This document shows positions 35,446 through 43,563 of a stretch of DNA of 64,000 nt, piece by piece. A model generated the notes under the pieces. The model was given only the letters and a program-made list of their open reading frames with translations, had not been told where the DNA came from and searched no databases. Position numbers and translations under genes: made by a program. How positions within the stretch are numbered: the first letter of the stretch is position 1; each line of letters begins with the position of its first letter. Source of the stretch: WVXP01 sp964348095 (GTDB lineage Bacteria; Desulfobacterota; BSN033; WVXP01); assembly GCA_964348095.1 (NCBI GenBank), contig CAYGBK010000116.1, forward strand, positions 1-64,000, in the 5' to 3' direction.

Positions 35446-36912
35446 CTAAGGCGCATAGCGAAAAGGATGTCGAGCTGCCTCCCTTTCACGAATCAGTTCT
35501 TCCAAACTGGGTCGACCTTCAATCGCTTTTCGGATAGCTCCTCGCATGGCCTTATAGTTGTTGATTTTGACTCGTTGTCGGATGCTCGCTGCCGGATGGA
35601 CAAATACGTTGGCGATCATGCAGATCTCGTCGCAGAGCATCTCCGGAAGAATCCCCTCGTTGATGGTATGCCCGATGGCCATGTTGATGCCCTCCGCCGC
35701 CTCTTCGTAAACGAGCTGCCGGGCTTTCTCACCACGAATTGTAACAGTGGGAACCAGCATGGTTTGAGGCCTTTCATTGATAATCACGAGCTCATGGCCA
35801 GGCCGCGGCTCCCCCAAAGCCCTCTCAATCGCCTTCCCAACGGGGCCGTCCCGACGTCCCAGCAAAAGGTCAATGTGGGCGATTTCACTAAGAGGCGGAC
35901 CAGCAAACCCCTCGCCCACGCAGAGGGTAAGGTCTTCTATTTTTTTCGGGGTCTCGGCGGTAGCCATGACGTCTACGCTGGTACCGACCACGGATTTCTT
36001 GACTCTGGGAATCTTCCCTAGGTTGCAGAGCTGTGTCCGCATGTCCTCGTGATCCTCTCTCTCAAATTCACCACCCTGGATCATAGGAAGCCGGGCGTTG
36101 CTCATCCTGAGCCCTCTCATCATGAGGCCCTCTTTGACAGCCTGGGGCCCCCCCTTTCGGACGACAAGCCTCGTGAGGATCTGAATCTCTCGGTGACGAT
36201 TCTGGACGAATTTCGCATCTCCTCTCTGGGCTGCCCGATAGATCTTCTGCCATATATCCGGAATAAGGTTGGCACTAGCTAGAATCGCCCCATCCCCACC
36301 TGCAAGCATCGCGGCTCCCGCAATTTCATCGTGACCGCAAAAAATGCCAATCCTTCCCCCAAGCTTCTCCAGGACGGCCATGAAGAAAGGCATGTCGCCG
36401 CTTGAGTCCTTGATTCCAATAACGTTGTCAAAGGCAAGCCCCATACCCTCGGCCGTCCACCATCGAAAGTGAGTGCCTGCGGTTTGCGGAATATTATAGA
36501 GCACCAGGGGAAGACCGACTTCGTCGATAATCCGATAGTGGTCATAGACCTCATTGAAGGTGGGTTTTTGAAAGTAAGGTGCACAGACCAGAGCTCCAGA
36601 GGCACCTGCCTCCTTTGCCCACCAGGTAAGCTCCATAGTCTCCATGGTGCTTGGACAGCTTGTTCCAGCCAAAACCGGCACCCGGCCACTCACCTCATCT
36701 ATGCAAATCCCTATGATCTGCTGCCTCTCCTCAAAGCTCAGCGAACTGAACTCCCCGGTTGTCCCATTCGGAACCACACCATTGACATGGGGAAGGACAA
36801 AGGAGATCAACTCGCGAAAGGCCTTGTCGTCGATCTGGTCGTCATCGTTGAAGGGGGTCACGAGGGCCGGAAAGATCCCTTTGAACCACTCTGTCTTCTT
36901 GCTTTTCATCAT
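35446..36912 (-). CDS. DapA-family aldolase fused to formaldehyde-activating enzyme (Fae), paralogue 1
   Basis: A 488-residue two-domain protein. Residues 10-300 are a DapA-type barrel with GTTGEF (T51, T52), Y139 in LYNIPQ and Schiff-base K168 in IGIKDSSGD; the DHDPS substrate arginine after the tyrosine is absent (QTAG), so the substrate differs. Residues 328-488 match Fae: VGEGFAGPP, the catalytic-type H346 in IAHIDLLLG, GPVG, then VFVHPA near 437, NNYKAMRGAIRKAIEG near 451 and a C-terminal A-x-HPF like that of Methylorubrum Fae. Fae condenses formaldehyde with tetrahydromethanopterin. The ATG overlaps the stop of paralogue 2 by 4 bases, so the two are co-translated. Domains are near certain; the joint function is inference. 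Confidence 0.88.
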   Translation of the reverse strand: MMKSKKTEWFKGIFPALVTPFNDDDQIDDKAFRELISFVLPHVNGVVPNGTTGEFSSLSFEERQQIIGICIDEVSGRVPVLAGTSCPSTMETMELTWWAKEAGASGALVCAPYFQKPTFNEVYDHYRIIDEVGLPLVLYNIPQTAGTHFRWWTAEGMGLAFDNVIGIKDSSGDMPFFMAVLEKLGGRIGIFCGHDEIAGAAMLAGGDGAILASANLIPDIWQKIYRAAQRGDAKFVQNRHREIQILTRLVVRKGGPQAVKEGLMMRGLRMSNARLPMIQGGEFEREDHEDMRTQLCNLGKIPRVKKSVVGTSVDVMATAETPKKIEDLTLCVGEGFAGPPLSEIAHIDLLLGRRDGPVGKAIERALGEPRPGHELVIINERPQTMLVPTVTIRGEKARQLVYEEAAEGINMAIGHTINEGILPEMLCDEICMIANVFVHPAASIRQRVKINNYKAMRGAIRKAIEGRPSLEELIREREAARHPFRYAP

Positions 36913-38336
36913 CTCACCCCGCTGAAAGCACTTCGAATAGCGAAATCTGTTGCCGCATAGGCGTTCTTGTGCAAAATCTGCCGATCCAGAGCCAGGGGGT
37001 CAACCCCGGCTTGGACAATCATCAAGTGGCTGTGCATAATCGTCTCAGGAATTACCCTCTGGATGAGTCCATCAACGATGGCCTTGGCGACGCCGCTTTG
37101 GGTAGGGCCATAGATCATATTGGCCTGGCGGAGGTTCTTGAGTTCAGTGGTCGGAATGATTAGGGTACTCGGCCGAACAGTTAGATTGGGTTCCAAGATG
37201 GTTGTAAGCGCCTCATAGCCATGGCGTGGATAGGTCAGTTGATAGGCCCACGTCTCCCCCATAGGACCTTCCTTTGTTCCACAGACAAGGTCGATTTGAA
37301 CGGCTTCCAGCCCCTCACCTGCTTCGCCACTCGCGCATCTCATAGCAGAATTTTCGATGATCTCTCTCGTCAGGCCAACATTCTCGAAACGATCAACGAT
37401 TGAACCGGAGGGAATTTGGTGAACGACTTCTCTCGGGGTGACCTTTCCCAGTTTTTCCAATTCTAGTTCGATTTCTGCCCGGTCTTCATGAATCAGAGCA
37501 CCCCCCACGGCCTTGAGTGGTGCACGTGGGAATCCGGCATCGATTCCCAGCATCCTGAGGGCCTGCTTGACAGCCACACCTCCACCCATCCGGCAGAAGA
37601 TGCGCGAGAGTTTTTGGACCCTTCGCTGGAGGCGTCGCGCTTGCTCCAGGTCGCCTTTTCTCAGGGCAGCCCAGACACTCTGCCAGATTTCTGGATAGAC
37701 CTGGGCACTGGCGAGGATCATCCCGTGCACCCCTCCTGCCAGCGCGTTAAGAACCACCTCGTCATGACCAACCAAAACGTTGATTCGGTCTCCTGCGTAT
37801 TCTAGGACCTCCATGGTGTAGGCGAGATTACCGGAAGAATCCTTTAGGCCTACAATATTGGGGATATCGGCGAGGTCTTCTATGACTCGCCGAGGCAAAT
37901 AGGCGTCGACAACCTGAGGGATGTTGTAGAGAATGATTGGGATGTCTACGGCCTTGGCAATCTCGTTGTAGTGCTGGTAGACTCCCTTATCCGAAGGATG
38001 AAGGAAGTAAGGGGTCACAATGAGACAGGCCGTTGCCCCTGCCTGCTTGGCACCGCGTGTCAGATCAATGGCCTTCTTGGTACTTTCGGCTCCCGTACCA
38101 GCGATGACAGGCTTCTTCCCGGCCTCCTCTACGGCGATTTCAACGAGTCTTCTGTTTTCATCCGGCCTCAAATAGGGGAACTCTCCTGTCGTTCCGCACG
38201 GTACCAGGCCGTCCACATCGGGAAGGCAATACCGGATGACCCGGCGAAAGGCCTCTTCATCGATGAAACCATTTTTGGTAAAAGGCGTGACTAAGGCCGG
38301 ATTGATCCCAGCGGGCTGAAAAGATTTCTGAACCAT
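36909..38336 (-). CDS. DapA-family aldolase fused to Fae-like domain, paralogue 2 (His replaced by Gln)
   Basis: A 475-residue relative of the next gene. The barrel (numbered from an in-frame ATG at 38342) has TTGE at 51-54, Y139 in LYNIPQ and K167 in VGLKDSSGN, again without the DHDPS arginine. The C-terminal 140 residues keep the Fae core better in the middle (ILEPNLTVRPSTLIIP, QANMIYGPTQ near 405) than paralogue 1. However, the catalytic-type histidine is Gln (Q349 in AVQIDLVCG). GGGGAGG is about 7 bases before the ATG at 38336, preferred over 38342. It is the first gene after the IclR gene on the same strand and overlaps paralogue 1 by ATGA. Confidence 0.86.
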   Translation of the reverse strand: MVQKSFQPAGINPALVTPFTKNGFIDEEAFRRVIRYCLPDVDGLVPCGTTGEFPYLRPDENRRLVEIAVEEAGKKPVIAGTGAESTKKAIDLTRGAKQAGATACLIVTPYFLHPSDKGVYQHYNEIAKAVDIPIILYNIPQVVDAYLPRRVIEDLADIPNIVGLKDSSGNLAYTMEVLEYAGDRINVLVGHDEVVLNALAGGVHGMILASAQVYPEIWQSVWAALRKGDLEQARRLQRRVQKLSRIFCRMGGGVAVKQALRMLGIDAGFPRAPLKAVGGALIHEDRAEIELELEKLGKVTPREVVHQIPSGSIVDRFENVGLTREIIENSAMRCASGEAGEGLEAVQIDLVCGTKEGPMGETWAYQLTYPRHGYEALTTILEPNLTVRPSTLIIPTTELKNLRQANMIYGPTQSGVAKAIVDGLIQRVIPETIMHSHLMIVQAGVDPLALDRQILHKNAYAATDFAIRSAFSGVR

Positions 38337-38619
38337 TGGCATACCTCCCCTCGGGGTTCTCGGTTCTCACCCTCATGAATGCCGAGGCCTCCCATCCACA
38401 AGAACGCTCCGATCCGAAGTCAGATGTATCAGAAAAACCCAAAACTCCGGGGCTGTCATCTGCTCCCTCGCGAGACTCCCCCGTCCCTCATCCCTCGATT
38501 TAGAACGGCCGTCTGCCCTCGGAGGGTTCGTTGCCGTCGAAAACCCCATCGATTGATCCCTGTCAAAGAAACCAGAAAACCCAGACGGCCGAGCGGCGCA
38601 TTGGGTGGATCGAGGAACG

Positions 38620-39366
38620 TCACCCCTCATAACCCAGCTTTTGAGAGATATCGCCTGTTACCATCCTGAGGGGTTCTGATAGGGATTTCAGCCGATTCAT
38701 TGTCAAACGCACGCTCGGCCCCGCGATGCTTATCGCTGCGATTGTTTTGCCGGATTCATCTTTTACTGGAGCTGCAATGCAGCGAATTCCTTCATCGAGT
38801 TCTCTGTCGTCTACCGCAAATCCATTCGTTCTTACACGATCCAACTGCTTTTTCAGTTCTTTTGGAGAGGTGATCGTTCTTTCTGTGCAGGCTATCAGCT
38901 TTTGGCTTCGAAAATATCTGTGAAGATCTTCTTCTGAAAGGCTAGACAGAAACACTTTACCCAGGGCAGTGCAGTGTCCTGGGGCTCTTCTTCCTATCGC
39001 CAGGTCCATCCTCAGAGTTTCCACGCTTTCCACCTTGTCGATATAGACGACGTCGCCTCGCTCGGGGAAAGCAAGATTGATCGTTTCATGAAATTGCCTA
39101 CCGAGTTTTTCCATGTAGGGCCGGGCAAGCTGAACTAACCTGATTCTCCCCCTAACCATAGCGCCTATCTCAAAGAGCTTTAGCGTGGCAGCGTATTTTC
39201 CATTAGCGCTGTTTTTGTGAACGTAACCGAGTTCGGTTAAGACAGAAAGGAAACGATGAATTGAACTCTTGCCCAGCCTCAGCTTTTTACTGAGCTCAGT
39301 GATACCACCATCTCCTTCAATACAAAGGCTTTCGAGGACGGAAAAGAGTTTAGGAGCGGATTTCAT
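38620..39366 (-). CDS. IclR family transcriptional regulator
   Basis: A 248-residue regulator. The winged helix has GGITELSKKLRLGKSSIHRFLSVLTELGYV near 18-48, and the C-terminal effector domain starts near 70. GRRAPGHCTALGKVFLSSL near 125 and GIRCIAAPVKDESGKTIAAISIAGP near 193 are the standard IclR signatures. Family members sense small organic acids. It lies upstream of the aldolase-Fae genes on the same strand, and a palindrome in its promoter recurs upstream of the NCS1 permease gene at 60.4 kb. Confidence 0.9.
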   Translation of the reverse strand: MKSAPKLFSVLESLCIEGDGGITELSKKLRLGKSSIHRFLSVLTELGYVHKNSANGKYAATLKLFEIGAMVRGRIRLVQLARPYMEKLGRQFHETINLAFPERGDVVYIDKVESVETLRMDLAIGRRAPGHCTALGKVFLSSLSEEDLHRYFRSQKLIACTERTITSPKELKKQLDRVRTNGFAVDDRELDEGIRCIAAPVKDESGKTIAAISIAGPSVRLTMNRLKSLSEPLRMVTGDISQKLGYEG

Positions 39367-39370
39367 TATT

Positions 39371-39387
39371 GTTCCTCATTGTGGAAC
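39371..39387. promoter_or_regulatory. candidate IclR operator
   Basis: GTTCCTCATTGTGGAAC is a 17-base palindrome (7-base arms, one mismatch) centred 13 bases before the iclR start codon and downstream of the predicted transcription start. The same GTTCC...GGAAC pattern occurs as a perfect palindrome at 60201-60215. Confidence 0.65.
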
Positions 39388-39402
39388 ATCGTTCTAAAAT
39401 AA

Positions 39403-39431
39403 AAAATACGAGGTCTTTTTTCTTTTGTCAA
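39403..39431 (-). promoter_or_regulatory. candidate sigma-70 promoter for iclR
   Basis: On the minus strand TTGACA (39431-39426), a 17-base spacer and TATTTT (39408-39403). Transcription would start near 39396, so the operator at 39371-39387 would sit just after the start, suited to autorepression. Confidence 0.65.
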
Positions 39432-39520
39432 GTCATCTATTCGAGGGCTCTCCCCGTCTTCACAAGACAGCTTGCTCTAACTCATCGATTTGCCTTTATG
39501 ATTTGATATCGTTGGAAGTA

Positions 39521-39644
39521 GCTCCCCTGCGACCCTGAGCGACATCAACGGAAGCGGTGGGCCACCCGCCGAGGGGAGGAGAAAGGGAAGGCCCGGCCCT
39601 TAGAACCGGGAAGTGGTAGGCTTTCCCCACCGGCGAGCCCCGAA
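39521..39644. other. GC-rich structured element, possible ncRNA or REP-like repeat
   Basis: Between the iclR promoter and the phosphoglycerate mutase gene lies a strongly paired segment. CTCCCCT (39522-39528) pairs with AGGGGAG (39572-39578) around a GCGG...CCGC hairpin. A second 9-base stem joins GGGAAGGCC (39585-39593) and GGCTTTCCC (39618-39626). The word CCCTGAGCGAC also occurs near 21566 and resembles the dispersed CTGAGCGAAGTCGAAGG-type repeats of environmental bacteria (recalled). It fits no RNA family I know. Confidence 0.35.
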
Positions 39645-39922
39645 AGTGTCAAAACAAGAGCATCTAACTGAGAGGGCCCAGAGGACCGACTCAGAAAATT
39701 GAGGAAACTCCTCATCTACTCGGCTTCTAGCTCACACCGATCGATGTACTAGAATTCTAAAACCCTTTTTGATAAACTTTCGCCTGCTATTCACCTCACC
39801 AACCCGATGGCAGTTTTCTTTCGAAGTATTGGTGGAACCGAAAACATAAGATTCATTAGGCCTGAGAGATCCTAGGTCGGGAATATTTGAGAGATTTAGA
39901 CGGGCTGAAGAAGGGGCAAGAA

Positions 39923-41488
39923 ATGATAATCGAACTTGAAACTCTGATTCAGGACAAGCCTGGCACACTCATCAAGATGTTGTTGCCGATCTCCGAGAAT
40001 GATTGCAACATTCAGGGAATCTTTCATGGACAGAAACGGGAAGAAGACAACCTCATCCCCGTGTTCGCGAAGTTTGAGGTGGCCGATAACCGATTCCGGG
40101 AAATTATGCAAATCATCCGAGAGAGGTATGCTGAACTGAACATCCAAATCCTCAAGTTCGCGCCTCTTGGCCTGATTGGGAAGGAGACCAAACAGAAAAA
40201 AAGGGCGGTCCTAATCGTCCTCGATGGAGTCACTGATGTTTCGTTGCCTGAACTCGGGAACAAGACTCCCTTAGAAGTAGCCAAGATTCCAACGCTTCAC
40301 AGGCTTGCCAAAGAGGGAATCTGTGGCTCATTTACCGCTCTCGAACGAGGTGCTCTGGTCGGTTCAGATACCGCCATGCTAGCGATCTTGGGTTATGATC
40401 CCCACGAGATCTATACGGGAAGGGGCCCTCTCGAGGTGGCAGGTGTTAATCTGGGTCTCCAACCTGGGGATGTCTGTCTTCGGTGTAACTATGTGACCAT
40501 CACTGACGAATTCAAGCTCCTAAATCGGACGGCTGGCTACCCCCGTGAAGGGATCGAGGCACTGGAATCGGCTCTAAACCAGGTCAAACTGTCTGACCCA
40601 AAGGTCGAATTCCAGTTTCGCAATTCCCAGGATTACCGATGTGTTGTTCGGTTCCGCGGTTACAACATTTCAGCGGATATCTCAGATATGGATCCAAACT
40701 ACAATGCGGTGGCCGATGCGCTGGACAACCTAGACCTGCTGGAGGAGGGGGAGTCCAAAATCATTACGGCAAAACCTTTGAAACCGACTCCAGAGGCTGA
40801 GAACATGGCGAACATTTTGAATGAATTTGTAACGAAGAGCCATCAAGTTCTCAAAGATTTGCCCTTTAATCAGGACCGGGTGGCGAGCGGATTGCCTCCT
40901 GCAAATGGGATAATGCCGAGGGGCGCAGGAGAAACACCTTCCCTGGTGAGCTTCCGATCAAGATGGGGGATGAACGCCGGATGTGTGGCTGGAACCGGAC
41001 TCATAAAGGGAATTGGTAGACTTACGGGCATGACAGTTCCGGACGTGCCTGGGGCTACAGGCTATGTAGATACGGATTATTTGGCTAAGGCTAAGACAGC
41101 CATTGACCTGCTGCGCAAAGATCATGATTTTGTGGTGATTCATATTGAAGGAATCGACGAAGTCAGCCATGACAAAGACATAGAAGCAAAAACCAAGGCT
41201 ATCGAGGATTCCTCTGAGATTTTGATACGCCATCTTATGGAAAATGTCCCGGATGACACCCTGCTTTGTGTTCTTTCTGACCACACGAGTTCCTCTTTTC
41301 TTGGAGACCACACGACTGATCCTGCAGGTATTGTGATTTGGTCAAAAGGTCCTGGCTTTCGAAGGGACCACGTTGGCAAATTCTTAGAGAGTGAGTTTCC
41401 GAGGGGCTCGTTGGAAAAAACAGAAGGAAAAGATGTCATCCCCCTCTTGATGGGATATATGCAACGGGTAAAGAAATTCGGGGCCTAG
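39923..41488 (+). CDS. ACT domain-fused cofactor-independent phosphoglycerate mutase (archaeal ApgM type)
   Basis: A 521-residue protein. Residues 1-85 form an ACT-like small-molecule domain (IIELETLIQDKPGTLIKMLLPI), and the rest is the ApgM barrel. The barrel shows VLIVLDGVTD near 95, GNKTPLEVAKIPTL near 110, metal/phosphoserine-site GSDTAMLAILGYDP near 148, YTGRGPLEVAG near 165 and the C-terminal metal ligands LSDHTSSSFLGDHT near 455. The ApgM family interconverts 3- and 2-phosphoglycerate; relatives act on other phospho-acids. AAGGGGC precedes the ATG at 39923 by about 5 bases, preferred over an in-frame start at 39887. The ACT domain suggests amino acid control. It is co-directional with the molybdopterin gene 20 bases downstream. 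Confidence 0.83.
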   Translation: MIIELETLIQDKPGTLIKMLLPISENDCNIQGIFHGQKREEDNLIPVFAKFEVADNRFREIMQIIRERYAELNIQILKFAPLGLIGKETKQKKRAVLIVLDGVTDVSLPELGNKTPLEVAKIPTLHRLAKEGICGSFTALERGALVGSDTAMLAILGYDPHEIYTGRGPLEVAGVNLGLQPGDVCLRCNYVTITDEFKLLNRTAGYPREGIEALESALNQVKLSDPKVEFQFRNSQDYRCVVRFRGYNISADISDMDPNYNAVADALDNLDLLEEGESKIITAKPLKPTPEAENMANILNEFVTKSHQVLKDLPFNQDRVASGLPPANGIMPRGAGETPSLVSFRSRWGMNAGCVAGTGLIKGIGRLTGMTVPDVPGATGYVDTDYLAKAKTAIDLLRKDHDFVVIHIEGIDEVSHDKDIEAKTKAIEDSSEILIRHLMENVPDDTLLCVLSDHTSSSFLGDHTTDPAGIVIWSKGPGFRRDHVGKFLESEFPRGSLEKTEGKDVIPLLMGYMQRVKKFGA

Positions 41489-41508
41489 AGGGCAAGAAAG
41501 GATAACAC

Positions 41509-43563
41509 ATGAGAGAAGTGAAACGGTCTGCTTGTCCTCATGACTGCCCAGATACTTGCAGCCTCTTGGTAGAGGTGGAAGACGGGCGAATAAAGCGAAT
41601 ATCCGGGGATCCTGATCACCCTTTTACGCGCGGAATCGTTTGCCATAAGGTTCGGCATTACGATGAAAGAGTTTACTCTCCCATTCGGATCAAGACCCCC
41701 CTGAAGCGGATTGGGGGAAAGGGAGAGGGAAAATTCAAGGCCATATCCTGGGAAGAGGCTATCGGAGAGATTGGGCATCAGTTCAAGAAAATCATTGATG
41801 AATTTGGACCTGAAGCGATTCTACCTTACTCCTACGGCGGAACCATGGGGGTAGTCCATCGGAATACCGTGGGTCATCGGTTTTTCCACCGCCTCGGTGC
41901 CTCAAGGCTTGATCGAACGATTTGCTGCACAACAGGTCTCGAAGGGATGACCTATTCCAATGGAACGTCCCTGGGGATGGACTCGGAAGATTTTGCGTTG
42001 TCGAAGATGATTATCCTCTGGGGGATTAATTCGCTCACGACCAACATTCACCTCATGCCCTTTGTCCAGGAGGCTCAAAAAAAAGGGGCCAAACTGGTGG
42101 TAATTGACCCCTACCGGAACCGTACAGGTAGGATGGCCGATTGGTATGTTCCCATTAGGCCTGGCACCGATTCGGCTCTGGCTATGGCCATGATAAGGGT
42201 CATCATCGAAGAGAACCTGTATGATAAGGACTACGTCGAACAGAGAACCGTTGGATTTGAGGCTCTAGAAAAAGAGTCCACCCGATTCTCTTTGGAAAGG
42301 GTCTCGCAGATAACGGGAGTCCCTGAGGCAGAGATCCGGCGTCTTGCCGTCGCATATGCCACGCTCAAACCTTCTTCGATCCGGATCGGATTTGGAATGC
42401 AACGCCATAGTAGCGGCGGCATGACCTTCCGGACCATCTCCTGTCTTCCCGCCTTGACCGGGGGGTGGGATATTCCCGGTGGAGGAGCCTTCGCCAGCAG
42501 TGGCTCTGCATTCGCTTTGAATTGGAAAGATTTGACACGAGAGGATCTCTTACCCCGGAAGCCTCGAACCGTTAACATGATTCATTTGGGAGAAGCTTTA
42601 CTGAATCTCGGTCAACCACCCGTTAAAGCCCTTTTTGTCTACCACTGTAACCCAGCTGCTGTAGCCCCCTACCAGGCAAAGGTCTTAACTGGGCTAGAAC
42701 GAAAAGATCTCTTTACGGTCGTCCACGAACAGGTCCTGACCGACACCACGGATTACGCTGATCTCGTTCTCCCTGCCACAACATTTCTCGAACACACAGA
42801 TCTGTACACCAGTTACGGTCACTTCTACATTCAGATGGCCAGGCCGGTCATCAAACCAGTCGGGGAGTCCAAATCCAATCTAGAAGTTTTCAGGCTTTTG
42901 GCGGAGACGATGGGGTTTGAAGAGACCTGCTTTTCCGATTCCGAAGAAGATATCATCCACCAGGCCCTGCAAAAAGATGATCCTTATATGGCCGGAATCA
43001 CCTTTGAAGGTCTCTCCTCCGGTCACCCACGACGACTCAACATACCAAAGCCTTTCTTACCCTTCGAAAATGGGTTCCCCACCCCTTCCGGAAAGGTGGA
43101 GTTCTACTCCGAGACTCTCGCGCGGAAGGGCTTTCCCCCGGTGGCAACTCACGTACCCACTCGTGAGGGGTGTGAATCGGTCCAGACCGGCGACAAGTTC
43201 ACTCTCCACTGTATCACCCCGCCTGCCCATAGTTTTCTCAACACCACTTTTGGCGTTTCAGACCGGTTGAGGAGGATCGAAAAGCGTCCGACTCTTAGAA
43301 TACACCCGACCGACGCCAAACCTCGGAAAATCCGCTCGCAAGACCTGGTAAGGGTTTACAATGACCGGGGGGCCTATCACTGTTTTGCTCAACTCACTAA
43401 ACGGGTCGTGCCAGGTGTCGTCGTCGCCGAATCAATATGGTGGAATAAGCACAGTCCTTTGGGGTCGGGGATAAACCAGCTGGTCTCAGACGAGGAGAAC
43501 GACATGGGAGGGGGCCCAGGTTTTCATGGAAACTTGGTCGAAGTCGATTTAGCCCACATCTAA
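41509..43563 (+). CDS. molybdopterin oxidoreductase (DMSO reductase family, 4Fe-4S)
   Basis: A 684-residue enzyme. The N-terminal iron-sulfur motif is C9-x3-C13-x3-C17-x27-C45. Then come SWEEAIGEIG near 83, the molybdopterin regions ILWGINSLTTN near 168 and VVIDPYRNRTG near 195, PALTGGWDIPGGG near 310, and the C-terminal aspartate-decarboxylase-like domain near 560-684. It lacks a signal peptide, so it is probably cytoplasmic. There is no Sec or membrane/electron-transfer subunit. It is the YyaE/BisC-like soluble group, whose substrates are mostly unknown. Its stop overlaps the stop of the convergent HOGA1-like gene by 4 bases. Confidence 0.85.
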   Translation: MREVKRSACPHDCPDTCSLLVEVEDGRIKRISGDPDHPFTRGIVCHKVRHYDERVYSPIRIKTPLKRIGGKGEGKFKAISWEEAIGEIGHQFKKIIDEFGPEAILPYSYGGTMGVVHRNTVGHRFFHRLGASRLDRTICCTTGLEGMTYSNGTSLGMDSEDFALSKMIILWGINSLTTNIHLMPFVQEAQKKGAKLVVIDPYRNRTGRMADWYVPIRPGTDSALAMAMIRVIIEENLYDKDYVEQRTVGFEALEKESTRFSLERVSQITGVPEAEIRRLAVAYATLKPSSIRIGFGMQRHSSGGMTFRTISCLPALTGGWDIPGGGAFASSGSAFALNWKDLTREDLLPRKPRTVNMIHLGEALLNLGQPPVKALFVYHCNPAAVAPYQAKVLTGLERKDLFTVVHEQVLTDTTDYADLVLPATTFLEHTDLYTSYGHFYIQMARPVIKPVGESKSNLEVFRLLAETMGFEETCFSDSEEDIIHQALQKDDPYMAGITFEGLSSGHPRRLNIPKPFLPFENGFPTPSGKVEFYSETLARKGFPPVATHVPTREGCESVQTGDKFTLHCITPPAHSFLNTTFGVSDRLRRIEKRPTLRIHPTDAKPRKIRSQDLVRVYNDRGAYHCFAQLTKRVVPGVVVAESIWWNKHSPLGSGINQLVSDEENDMGGGPGFHGNLVEVDLAHI

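Noticed and set aside
41509..43563. Possible selenocysteine formate dehydrogenase
   Set aside because: No in-frame TGA; the protein belongs to the soluble YyaE/BisC-like group and lacks formate dehydrogenase partners.
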